Assembly: GCF_011761635.1 (NCBI RefSeq)
Contig: NZ_JAASRN010000001.1
Span: 558,001 to 622,000 of the forward strand
Origin: Thermonema lapsum
Lineage (GTDB): Bacteria; Bacteroidota; Bacteroidia; Cytophagales; Thermonemataceae
Length of the DNA: 64,000 nucleotides
Reading direction: 5' to 3'
Part shown: in pieces, positions 9,801-19,100 of the stretch
Layout of the letters: each line of letters begins with the position of its first letter
Position numbering within the stretch: the stretch's first letter is position 1
Translations under genes and position numbers: made by a program
The notes under the pieces: generated by a model
Databases searched by the model: none
What the model saw: the letters and a program-made list of their open reading frames with translations, nothing else
What the model was told of the DNA's origin: nothing

Positions 9801-9838
9801 GGAAGTGCCCGCAGTAACCAAAGACACTTCCCAAAACA
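9801..9838 (-). terminator. Terminator of the TonB-dependent receptor gene
   Basis: On the minus strand GGAAGTG pairs with CACTTCC, followed by a run of seven T and further T-rich sequence. It lies just past the receptor stop codon. Confidence 0.7.
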
Positions 9839-9848
9839 AACAAAATCC

Positions 9849-12551
9849 TTAAAACGTCCGTCTTACCCCTATTTTCACATAGCGTGGCAACACACGCCTG
9901 TAGTTCGTATTGATAAGCAAAGGACTTACGTCTTGCATCACAAACTCACGGTTATTCAAAAGATTGCCTGCCGACAACTCTAACTGCCACTTTGGAGTAA
10001 TATATTTTAGTGCGGCGTTCAGCTCCCAAAAAGTGGCAGATTGGGCATCGTAGAAATAAACATATCGGCTGCTTGTGGATACCAGCAGGCGCTCCAATAT
10101 CAACTCATAGTCTGCACCCAGAGAAGAAGAAAACATACGCTGCACTGGCACGCCTTCTATCAATTCATTGCGAAAAGCATAGTTCGACAGCTTGTTTTTA
10201 CAGGTGAGCTTCCATCGGCTGCCCATGCCTCCATAATAAAAATTCAGTTCCGTCATCCAGCGCAGGGCATCGGAGCGGTAGGTAGTGCTGTCGGCTCCGT
10301 TTATGTTTTCTTGCCCGTTTTGTAGAAAAGACTGCACGAACTCAAACTTTGCTGCCGGGTCGATAAAGTTTTTACTCAGCTGTATTTCCGCAAGCAGATA
10401 ACTACTTAATTGCTGGGCATAAATTTGCTCAATAAAAGGCAAGTTTTGCGTATTGTAAATTGGAGCATTATAAATCTTTCCCCAATTTATTACTATAAAG
10501 CAATCCCATTGGTTATACCAGTCTTTATAAAGCGTGAAAGAGAAAGCCTCACCCAATCGTGGTTTCAAATCTACGACACGCGTGCGCCGGATACTACGAA
10601 ACCCTTCCAACTCATCGCCGGGCGATAGCGCAAGTAAGGGGAAGCTTACTAAACGACGTTCATAGCCAGTCGTTAGCTGCCAATCAAGGATGTTGCTTGA
10701 AAGCTCTACTTCCACCTCCAAGTTATTGGTGTTGTTGTATGTGCTTTCCACAAGCGAAGGATACCATACATGAGCCCAACGCCATGTATGCTTGAGCTTC
10801 AGTGCTCCCCACCTCCACTGATGCGAAAGGAAAGGGCTCAGTCTCCAAGATTGCAAGCCGAAAACAGCTCCACTCAACGTATGAGCTGCAAGAGGTTGCC
10901 ACTTAGCTCCTGTATCCAAAAAAGCTTGCTTTTCAGCATCCAAGCCGTGTCTCTCCATATCGGCACCCAAGCGAAAGTCGCCTCCTCGCTCATGGGCATA
11001 TTGCACAAGCAAAGAAGTGCGCCATAAATTGTGCTTATAAGCACGCACTTGTCGAAAATTTCTAATGAGGCTGCCTTTATCATCCTGAAGGTAGACGATA
11101 TAGGTTGAATCATTGTGCAGGAGCCGGTCATCGGCATTATGAGTTTGCTTCATATAACCAGCCTTTAATTGTATAGCCCAAGAGCGACCAATGAGACGCT
11201 CATAAAATAAAGAGGGTAAAAGAGCAAAACTTGACTGCCAACGGCGAAAGTCATACGATAAACCAGCAACACGCTCGTAGTTTAACTCATGAGGAGATAG
11301 GGAATTATAATCTATATTCAAGCTTAAACGGCTCTTGGTATTTTCGGTATCTAAACTCCAAAGCAACTTAGTCTTATTTTTAAAGTCCAGCTGAAAAACT
11401 TCATTGCGCCATTGGTTATCCCCCCCTCCTGCCAAACTCCAAGAGCTATTCATACTGGTAGTCAGCTCATTGTATTGATTAAAAGAAGCCAAGGTCAATT
11501 CCGAGTGCGGAGTAAGCTGCCATTTAAAACTACCTCCCACAATGGTGTTTGGGTTGCGCAAATAATCGTTCACACCGTACAACTCAGCAGCATAAGCATC
11601 CCTATTCTTTATTTCTTCAAAATCCATACCCAACGAACCAAACAATTCTTGCATAGCTTCTGCACCAATGCTGCGCACATTATAGATAGAAATCTCAGTA
11701 ATTCCCAGCGGTTCTTGCTCAGCAATCAACTGCGCGGCTGTGTGCTTGCCTATATGCATCATATTAGCCAATCCACCACCGCTAATTTCTTCTTCCTGAA
11801 GGCTCGCCTCGACACCTACCCTTCCAAAAAAGGACTGTTTAATATCTTTTTTCAACTTAACATCCAAAACCAGTAGTTCATTACGGTCAAGCAGGCTGTT
11901 TTTCAACTTATGATTTTTTTCATTGGTGCGCACTTCCACACTTTCCACCTTCGAAGGGTCTATAGAACGAGTAACAACGGCTGTTCCCACATTCGATACT
12001 TCCTTGCCATCGACCAATACTTTCTGAATAATCTTACCATTGTACTGAATATCGCCATTGGGCAGCACCACAAAGCCGGGCATCTTGCGCAACACATCTT
12101 CCAGCGTTTGGTCACCGGCTTGTTGCCAGTGCTCTATGTTATATATAATGGTATCTTGCTTGACAATAATAGGTGGAGCTTCCTGCACTACCACCTCGCC
12201 CAGTTCGAGCTCCTGCGGCTGCAGAGCTGCCCGTATGACCACCGGCGCCGTGTTTTCCTCTGCCAACACCAGCAACTGCGTATATTCTCGGTAGCTTAAA
12301 TGACGTATAAGCACACGCAGTACACGCAGCTCGCCTGTATAAGACAAGGCGAAGCGCCCCTCTTGGTCTGTGAGCGTGTAGGCAAGTGGCTGCTCGCTCT
12401 GTTGCGCCAACAACAATATCATGGCAGCAGGTACAGGCTCACCCGTCTGAGCATCCATTACCTCTCCTTTTATTTGATACTGGGCATGTAGGCGAGCTGC
12501 TACACAGAAAAACAAGAGTATTAAAAGAATAAAAGAGCAATTCTTTTTCAT
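9849..12551 (-). CDS. TonB-dependent outer membrane receptor with regulatory-like domain
   Basis: The 900-residue protein has a signal peptide ending near LHAQ, then a carboxypeptidase-regulatory-like beta domain (about 25-105, starting YQIKGEVMDAQTGEPVPAA). A plug domain follows (about 130-230, with LEDVLRKMPGF and VLVDGK). The rest is a long beta-barrel ending in Phe. Such receptors import bulky ligands through the outer membrane using TonB energy. No SusD partner is present. Instead the gene follows a GLPGLI gene, an association known for this receptor type. A hairpin between the two genes suggests partial termination. The ligand is unknown. Confidence 0.88.
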   Translation of the reverse strand: MKKNCSFILLILLFFCVAARLHAQYQIKGEVMDAQTGEPVPAAMILLLAQQSEQPLAYTLTDQEGRFALSYTGELRVLRVLIRHLSYREYTQLLVLAEENTAPVVIRAALQPQELELGEVVVQEAPPIIVKQDTIIYNIEHWQQAGDQTLEDVLRKMPGFVVLPNGDIQYNGKIIQKVLVDGKEVSNVGTAVVTRSIDPSKVESVEVRTNEKNHKLKNSLLDRNELLVLDVKLKKDIKQSFFGRVGVEASLQEEEISGGGLANMMHIGKHTAAQLIAEQEPLGITEISIYNVRSIGAEAMQELFGSLGMDFEEIKNRDAYAAELYGVNDYLRNPNTIVGGSFKWQLTPHSELTLASFNQYNELTTSMNSSWSLAGGGDNQWRNEVFQLDFKNKTKLLWSLDTENTKSRLSLNIDYNSLSPHELNYERVAGLSYDFRRWQSSFALLPSLFYERLIGRSWAIQLKAGYMKQTHNADDRLLHNDSTYIVYLQDDKGSLIRNFRQVRAYKHNLWRTSLLVQYAHERGGDFRLGADMERHGLDAEKQAFLDTGAKWQPLAAHTLSGAVFGLQSWRLSPFLSHQWRWGALKLKHTWRWAHVWYPSLVESTYNNTNNLEVEVELSSNILDWQLTTGYERRLVSFPLLALSPGDELEGFRSIRRTRVVDLKPRLGEAFSFTLYKDWYNQWDCFIVINWGKIYNAPIYNTQNLPFIEQIYAQQLSSYLLAEIQLSKNFIDPAAKFEFVQSFLQNGQENINGADSTTYRSDALRWMTELNFYYGGMGSRWKLTCKNKLSNYAFRNELIEGVPVQRMFSSSLGADYELILERLLVSTSSRYVYFYDAQSATFWELNAALKYITPKWQLELSAGNLLNNREFVMQDVSPLLINTNYRRVLPRYVKIGVRRTF

Positions 12552-12586
12552 ATCCCTGCCTCTCGGTTTTGAAGATTATTTAATGA

Positions 12587-12608
12587 AAAGAAGCCCTGGG
12601 GGCTTCTC
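12587..12608 (-). terminator. Hairpin between the GLPGLI gene and the receptor gene
   Basis: AGAAGCCC and GGGCTTCT form an eight-base perfect stem with a three-base loop; on the minus strand it is followed by TTTTC. It may end or attenuate transcription coming from the GLPGLI gene before the receptor. Confidence 0.65.
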
Positions 12609-12658
12609 GATACAAGCATAACATATTGCATATTGACTATTAGCTTGCTTTTAAATGC

Positions 12659-13408
12659 TTATTTTTTACGTTTTCTTTTCTCTTTCTCGTATCTACTATA
12701 AAACTCCCAATAATGAGCCTCTTTAATTGACTCCACCGCTTCCCCTTCTTGAAGTGAATCGCAGCTCAGCACATATCCATTTGCTTTTTCTACTTTTTGA
12801 GCCTCTACAAGTACATGCTCCCCTCTCGAAGAACTAATTACTACTTGCAGCACCACACCGGGCAAGCCTGTATAAAACAAATAACCATCTCTGGCAGGAA
12901 TAGCAGTAGTGTACCAAAAATGATAATCAACTACTCTGATTTTCCTTTGCTCATACTCCAATAGCGGATGACGCGCTACTTCTTGCACCGTAAGTACAGC
13001 TTCTTGACAAGGATAACCCAAGATTTCTTTCTGTTTACCTGTAAATTGCCAACGAAGCTCCAGCACAGGCTCCACAGCATAAATAGCAGAAGAGTCCTTG
13101 AATTTGCGCCGGTAAGTTACTTTTTTATCGAGATAATTCACACACACGTCAAATGCATTGAAAGGCTCATCCACCTCCAAATTGGGGAACTCTGGCAACT
13201 CAGCCTTATAAGTTCTCGCCGGTCTTCTCAAAGTAAAAAGCGCCCTGTCAGCCGTAAGATAGGCATGAGCCTCATAAGGTAACGAATACCTCAGGTCTTG
13301 TATCTTATACACAAGATGTAAATAAGAGGAGGTTGTTTGCCCAAACGCTTCAAATAAGCTTACACTAAAAAGCACCGCTGCCAGTAAGAAAAAATTTTTT
13401 CCTTTCAT
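12659..13408 (-). CDS. GLPGLI family secreted protein
   Basis: The 249-residue protein has a signal peptide (cleavage near AFGQ) and the family hallmark GLPGVVLQV at about residue 183. It sits in the usual context of a predicted beta-strand body with Tyr- and Trp-rich segments and WYTTAIPARDG just before. The tail is strongly basic (KEKRKRKK). GLPGLI proteins are found in Bacteroidota next to TonB-dependent receptors with regulatory-like domains, exactly as here, and are thought to act in the periplasm or at the outer membrane; their biochemical role is not established. The upstream gene encodes a small cysteine-containing peptide. Confidence 0.88.
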   Translation of the reverse strand: MKGKNFFLLAAVLFSVSLFEAFGQTTSSYLHLVYKIQDLRYSLPYEAHAYLTADRALFTLRRPARTYKAELPEFPNLEVDEPFNAFDVCVNYLDKKVTYRRKFKDSSAIYAVEPVLELRWQFTGKQKEILGYPCQEAVLTVQEVARHPLLEYEQRKIRVVDYHFWYTTAIPARDGYLFYTGLPGVVLQVVISSSRGEHVLVEAQKVEKANGYVLSCDSLQEGEAVESIKEAHYWEFYSRYEKEKRKRKK

Positions 13409-13447
13409 ATGCCATTGTCTTTTTGTAACCTTTCAAATAAAAAAAAT

Positions 13448-13493
13448 GACTGCTGCAAGTATTGGATAAAACAAGCCAATACTCACAACAGTC
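13448..13493 (-). terminator. Strong terminator between the small peptide gene and the GLPGLI gene
   Basis: Two 18-base arms pair almost perfectly (core AGTATTGG with CCAATACT) around a ten-base loop, followed on the minus strand by a run of T. It starts 14 bp after the peptide stop codon, so the peptide transcript can be made alone and in excess over the downstream genes. Confidence 0.85.
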
Positions 13494-13506
13494 TTATTGC
13501 TTATTC

Positions 13507-13758
13507 TTAATCGCTAATTTCCAGTACAGTTTCTGCCAGTTTTCTACAATTACAGAGGGTACATGTAATGACCGTCCCGTTCGATAATCTCACTTTACAA
13601 CTTAAAGCGTTTGCCTCTTCTTTTGCATCATTAGACACTACCACCTCTTTGGTAGCTTTTAACTCCTCATTGCCTTTCTTTCCTTTTCCCCCACCGTTCT
13701 CAGCCAAGAGAACTGATGTAGCAGCAAGAATCAAGAATGAAGCCAATACTTTTTTCAT
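13507..13758 (-). CDS. Small secreted peptide with four cysteines
   Basis: The 83-residue product starts at ATG 13758 (an in-frame ATG nine codons upstream is less likely because MKKVLASFLILAATSVLLA is a complete signal peptide). The mature part is Gly/Lys/Glu-rich and then has four cysteines within about 20 residues (Cys-x11-Cys-x2-Cys-x1-Cys). I do not recognise a named family. It is followed by a strong terminator, then the GLPGLI and receptor genes on the same strand. Roles as a secreted ligand, metal binder or processed peptide are all possible; the sequence does not decide. Confidence 0.7.
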   Translation of the reverse strand: MKKVLASFLILAATSVLLAENGGGKGKKGNEELKATKEVVVSNDAKEEANALSCKVRLSNGTVITCTLCNCRKLAETVLEISD

Positions 13759-13955
13759 GAGTTTAATTTTTTTGAAGTTTAACATGATTTAGCAACAGTT
13801 ACCGGTACCGGGTCAAGCTGCAAAGCACAAAGGACATGCTTAGCTAGCATCGCATATCTTGTACTCACAGATTGACAGCGCAATAATAATAATAATGCAC
13901 AAGTACTTTTTTAAAAAAAATCAACAAAAAACAAAAATACACTTTAAACTTCACC

Positions 13956-13996
13956 TAAGTTTGTACACAGAAAAAGCTGTATAAAAGACAAACTTA
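13956..13996. promoter_or_regulatory. Back-to-back putative promoters in an inverted repeat
   Basis: TAAGTTTGT at 13956-13964 and its exact reverse complement ACAAACTTA at 13988-13996 each contain the Bacteroidota -7 consensus TAnnTTTG, one per strand. The plus-strand box points toward the glycosyltransferase, the minus-strand box toward the small peptide gene. Either promoter would give a leader of more than 200 nt. No clear -33 boxes were found, so this is tentative. The 13786-13955 stretch has a short ATA microsatellite and no gene. Confidence 0.4.
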
Positions 13997-14100
13997 TTCG
14001 ACACTATGATTCTTGCAAACAAAGTCAAAGTGTTCAAAAAGTAAGGCACAAGACTTAAAATGACAAAAAAGAGAAAGTTCCACTTAACATAAACGAACCC

Positions 14101-14192
14101 TGTCATTTCGAAGCTCACGCAGTGAGGTGAAAAATCTCCTCAAATCATATCACAAGAAGCCATGAAATTTCTCCTTAGTGCTCGAAATGACA
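14101..14192. repeat. 92-bp palindromic repeat element
   Basis: The element begins TGTCATTTCGA and ends with the exact reverse complement TCGAAATGACA. The interior is also imperfectly palindromic (GCAGTGAGG near the left end against CCTTAGTGC near the right end). Partial copies occur at 9634 and 20860, always in intergenic DNA. It resembles small non-coding REP- or MITE-like repeats. There is no open frame in it. Confidence 0.75.
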
Positions 14193-14363
14193 AAGAGCAA
14201 AAAATCAGGAACACACGAAAAAGAACTTACCCACCTCTGAAACAAGGCGTATTCACCCCATAAAAACAATTCACACCAACACCGAGGTACTCGGTACAAG
14301 AGACTGCACCAAAGATTTGCTTTTTGTATCTTCGTTTTTTGAAAGCAACTTTTGGCACTGTTC

Positions 14364-15338
14364 ATGACACAAACACCTCAACTATCGATTGTAAGCCCTG
14401 TATATGAAGCCGAAGCGGTATTGCCGCTGTTGCTGGAACAAGTACATGCGACAGTTGAGGGATTAGGCTGCTCTTATGAAATAATTTTGGTAGATGACGG
14501 CAGCAGCGATGGTTCATGGCAATATATGCAGGCACAAGCCCGCTGCCATGAACACATCAAAGCCATACGCCTGAGCCGTAACTTTGGACAACACCATGCC
14601 ATCACCGCCGGACTGGACATAGCCCGGGGCGAATGGGTAGTAGTCATGGACTGCGACTTGGAAGACCCCCCCCAAGCCATTGCCTTGCTCTGGGAGGCTG
14701 CCATGGTAGGCGATTGCGACATGGTACTTGCCCGACGCATATACCGCCGCCATGCCTTCTACAAGCAAGCCGGAGGGCGCTTGTTTTACCACTTGCTTCA
14801 CTGGCTCAGTGGGCGCCGCTACGACCCTGCTATTGCCAACTTCGGCATTTATCACCGTAAAGTGGTGGACACGCTGCGCCGCATGCGCGAACCTGTCCGT
14901 TTCTTTCCTGCTATGGTGCAATGGACCGGCTTCAAAAGCAAAACTATAGACATCGTGCACCAACGCCGCCCTGACGGGCAGCACAGCAGCTATAACCTGC
15001 ACAAGCTACTAAGCCTTGCCATCAACGTAATGCTTACACAGTCGGCACGTCCTATGTGGCTGATTGTTCAGTTAGGCATCGGCTTTGCCGGCTTCGCTTT
15101 TCTTTTCAGTCTTATTACTTTGATTCGTTACTTCTTAGGATATATCACCGTTCTGGGCTATGCCAGCCTCATGATATCGATATGGTTTTTGGCGGGAGTA
15201 TTGCTTGCATGCATGGGATTGGTGGGGCTTTATATAGGCAAAATATTTGAAGCTGTCCAGGGACGTCCTTTGTATATCATTTCCGAATCTGTGAATGTAC
15301 CAACAAGTGAACATAGAAATATTACCGTGGGACAGTGA
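14364..15338 (+). CDS. Membrane-bound family 2 glycosyltransferase (DPM/GtrB-like)
   Basis: The 324-residue protein has a GT-A domain with VDDGSSDGS near residue 40 and the DCDLED metal/nucleotide motif near 97-102. Two C-terminal membrane spans follow (about 225-250 and 262-290), as in polyprenyl-phosphate glycosyltransferases. Such enzymes move a sugar from a nucleotide donor to a lipid carrier. ATG 14364 is preferred over an in-frame TTG four codons upstream. The next gene overlaps the 3' end by 44 bp, showing cotranscription with the acetyltransferase. The sugar is not predictable. Confidence 0.87.
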   Translation: MTQTPQLSIVSPVYEAEAVLPLLLEQVHATVEGLGCSYEIILVDDGSSDGSWQYMQAQARCHEHIKAIRLSRNFGQHHAITAGLDIARGEWVVVMDCDLEDPPQAIALLWEAAMVGDCDMVLARRIYRRHAFYKQAGGRLFYHLLHWLSGRRYDPAIANFGIYHRKVVDTLRRMREPVRFFPAMVQWTGFKSKTIDIVHQRRPDGQHSSYNLHKLLSLAINVMLTQSARPMWLIVQLGIGFAGFAFLFSLITLIRYFLGYITVLGYASLMISIWFLAGVLLACMGLVGLYIGKIFEAVQGRPLYIISESVNVPTSEHRNITVGQ

Positions 15339-16026
15339 TTTTTTCGGTTATCTCGTGGGACGTTGCGTTTTTTCTCCAAACGATGATATTGCCCTCCTGC
15401 TGCCCCGACTCCTCGACCAAGCCCAGAGGGCACAGCTTCGCTTGCTGTATGTTTATACGCCGGTTCAGCCCGGCATCATCAAAACGATGGAAACAAACGG
15501 CGGCTTGTGGGTAGACCGTAAGGTTTTTCTTTGCCGTGCTTTGGAAAACAACGCTCCGCTTCTCTCCACTCAAAAGGTAAGGGAATATAATCTGCCCTAT
15601 CCTACTGCCGGCTTGGAATCGCTCGCGCTGCTGAGCGGCAGCCACTCCCGCTTTTGCAGAGATAAGCACTTCCGAAATCGAGAATTTGAACGCCTTTACT
15701 ACCACTGGATTGCCCAATGCTTGAAGTCAACAGACACCCAAGTATGGATTTGTGGCAACGAACATCAGCCAGAAGCTTTGCTGGCTTTGCGCTTAGCGCC
15801 CCCCACGGCTTATGTCGAACTCATAGCCGTAACCTCTTCGGAATGGGGCAGGGGCATAGGCAAGCAGCTCATGCACAAAGCCTATGCTTGTGCGCGGGGG
15901 GCAGGTTGCCGCTACATTCGCCTCAACACCCAATACCACAATCAACAGGCGATGCGCTTCTATAAAAAAGAAGGCTTTCAAACCGAAAAGGAAAACTATG
16001 TCTTTCATTTCTGGTTTCCAGAATAA
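15295..16026 (+). CDS. GNAT N-acetyltransferase, WecD-like
   Basis: The 243-residue protein has an N-terminal LPWDSDFFG motif and a FCRDKHF...LYYHWI segment. Both are typical of the TDP-4-amino-fucose acetyltransferase WecD/RffC group. The C-terminal GNAT core has SEWGRGIGKQLMHKA (acetyl-CoA loop) and the terminal NQQAMRFYKKEGF. It probably acetylates an amino sugar precursor of a surface glycan; the exact substrate is inference. It overlaps the glycosyltransferase by 44 bp. The porU start follows 76 bp downstream, so the three may form one unit. Confidence 0.82.
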   Translation: MYQQVNIEILPWDSDFFGYLVGRCVFSPNDDIALLLPRLLDQAQRAQLRLLYVYTPVQPGIIKTMETNGGLWVDRKVFLCRALENNAPLLSTQKVREYNLPYPTAGLESLALLSGSHSRFCRDKHFRNREFERLYYHWIAQCLKSTDTQVWICGNEHQPEALLALRLAPPTAYVELIAVTSSEWGRGIGKQLMHKAYACARGAGCRYIRLNTQYHNQQAMRFYKKEGFQTEKENYVFHFWFPE

Positions 16027-16102
16027 CCGCTTCCGTTTTGTAAATTTGACTTACCTCATGCAAGCTTCCTTGTATTTACCCACAAAACACAGAACGGTAC
16101 TC

Positions 16103-19100
16103 ATGACAAGCCAACCTATTTTTTCCCTCCTTGCAATACTTATGTTGTTTTTGAGCATGCCCCACAGCCGGGCGCAGTTTGCTTCCACTTCGGTGCTTGC
16201 CCAAGGCGAGTGGTTCAAAATAGGCATTGCAGGGCGCGGTATTTACAAGCTCTCCTACCGACAACTCAAAGAAGCAGGCTTACCCATAGACCAACTCGAC
16301 CCGCGCAGCTTGCGCCTGTATGCCCACAGCAGCGGCATGCTCCCGCAAGCCAACAGCGCCCCCCGTCCCGATGACCTGCAGGAAATAGCCATTCGTGTGG
16401 TAGGCGAGGCAGACGGGCGCTTCGATGTCGACGATTACATTTTGTTTTACGGCGATGGTCCTTCGCGTATCTATTACGACCCGGAAACCACCCTGTTGCG
16501 TTATGAGCAACACCTCTACGACAAGCTCAATTTTTACTTCCTAACTCACTCACAAGGCAATGGTAAACGCATTACCGAAACTGCCGAACCAAGTACAGGC
16601 GCACAAACCCTTACTAGTTATGATTATTTTTTGCACTATGAAAAAGATGAACAAAACATACTGAGAAATGAATTTGGAGCGGGCTCCGGCAGGGAGTGGT
16701 ATGGCGAAATGTTCTATATTACACGGGAATACTCGTGGAATTTTGAGCTACCCGGCTTAAACAGTGACCTGCAACTGCGCGTAGCCGCCGCCGGCACAGC
16801 TACCACCAATACCTCACTCGAAGTGCGTGCCAATGGGCAAAGTGTGGCAAGCCTTGCCCTGCCCCCCATCTCGGGCAGCAAGTATGATTTCAAAGCCAAG
16901 GAAAATATCAGCGACTTTACCATTCCTGCTTCTCTGCTCAACAACAAGCTGACGCTTACCTTGTCTTATCCCAACTATGGATTCAAAGCTTACTTAAACT
17001 ACATAGAGTTGCGAGCCCAAAGAGCAAGTCGTCTGTATGCCGACAACGACACGCTCTTTCTGTTCAACCGGCAAAGCACATCCAGTGGCAATTACCGCTT
17101 TGCAATAGAAGGAGCAAAAAGTAATGCCGAAGTGTGGGACGTCAGCAATGCCTTTGAAGTGAAAAAGATGGCAGCAAGCTACCAAGACGGGCAATTGTCG
17201 TTCGTTTTTGCAGGGGGCACCCCACGCTTTTTCTACGTCTGGCAAGGCAGCCCATTCCGCAGCGCGACAAGCATCCAAAGCATCGCTAACCAAAACCTGC
17301 ATGCCCTCCCCACCCCCGAGTTGCTCATTGTGAGCCATGAGAACTTTCTGCCCGCAGCCGAAAAGTTAGCAGAGCACCACCGCCAACACGACAACATGCA
17401 TGTGGCAGTCGTCCCTGTACAAGCAGTGTATAACGAGTTTTCGGGAGGCAAACAAGACCCCACTGCTCTACGTGATTTCGTGCGTATGCTGTATGAACGT
17501 AGCCCCAACACCTTGCGCTACCTCCTACTGATGGGGGATGCTTCATATGACTACCGCCACCTGCTCAAAAACACCAACATGCAAAGCATGGTACCTACCT
17601 ATGAGTCGCGGCAGTCGCTGCATCCTGTTTATAGTTTTTCTTCGGACGACTATTTCGGCTTCCTCGAAAGCCACGAAGGCGAATGGAAGGAAGACTTTTT
17701 GTTCAATCTCGGCAATGAGCACACACTGGAAATAGGGATTGGGCGCATTCCGTGCTATACGCTTGCCGAAGCCGAAGCAGCAGTAGAAAAGATAATAGCT
17801 TATGCCACCCAAAGCCGTTTTTTGGGCGACTGGCGACAGCAGTTTGTATTGGTAGGCGACGACGGCGACAACAACCAGCACCAACGCGATGCCGACCAAC
17901 TAGCAAGTTATATCGAAAGCAATCACCCGGCTTATCTTGCCCGCCGCCTGTTGCTCGATGCCTTCGAGCAGCAAAGCACCCCTTCGGGCGAAGTATCGCC
18001 CCAAGCCCGGCAGGAGTTACATAGCCTGCTGCAGCGCGGCTGCCTGCTACTCAATTACAGTGGACACGGCAGCGAATTTGGATGGACACAAGAAGGCGTG
18101 CTTACTTACAACGACATACGCGACCGATGGAATTGGCAAGACCACTACCCCTTTTTGGTTACTGCCACCTGTGAATTTGGGCGCTACGACAACCCCTCGC
18201 TCAAATCGGCTGCCGAAGAAGCTATGCTGCGCACGCAAGGCGGTGCTATCGGCTTGTTGACCACCACCCGCCCCGTGTATGCAAGCACCAATTTCCTGCT
18301 TAATCAGCAGTTATACCAAACACTCTTTGCAGACATAGACGGCGAGATGCCCCGCTTGGGCGATTTGGTACGAATCACAAAGAACAACAGCCTTGCGGGC
18401 GTGGTGAATCGCAACTTCTGCCTGCTGGGCGACCCTGCGCTGCGCCTTGCTTATCCAAGCTATCAAATCAACATTACACGTATCAATGGCATAGACTACG
18501 CCACCGCCCTGCAGAACGAGGTACTCTCTGCTCTTGAAGAAGTGCACATAGAAGGAAACATCACCGACAAGAACGGACAGCCTCTTGCCTTCGACGGTGA
18601 GTTGAGCGTACGCTTCTTTGACAAGCCTGTTCGAAAGGAAACGCGAGGCTCGCAGGGCAACCCCAAAATGAGTTATTATGCCTATGAAAATTTGATTTTC
18701 CAGGGGAAAGCAAGTGTAGTAAACGGCACCTTCGGTTTTCGCTTTGTTGTGCCCAAAGGCATTGCCTATTACGAAGGAAACGGTAAGCTGAGTTTATATG
18801 CTGCCGATACTGCGCGAAACATAGACGCCGGCGGTGGCACTGGTGATATCCGCATAGGCGGTACGGCTGCCACCTACCCCGAAGACAATACCCCGCCCCA
18901 AATTGCGCTCTATCTGAACGATAGCACCTTTCGCAGCGGCGATATGGTGCCTGCACTTTCGGTAGTAGTGGCTCGATTCTATGACAAACACGGCATCAAC
19001 TTGACGGGCAGTGCCCAAGGGCAAGGCATCGTGCTCATCCTCGATGATTCGCTTACTTTCACTGTCAGTGATTACTATGTTGCCGACCGCGACAATTACA

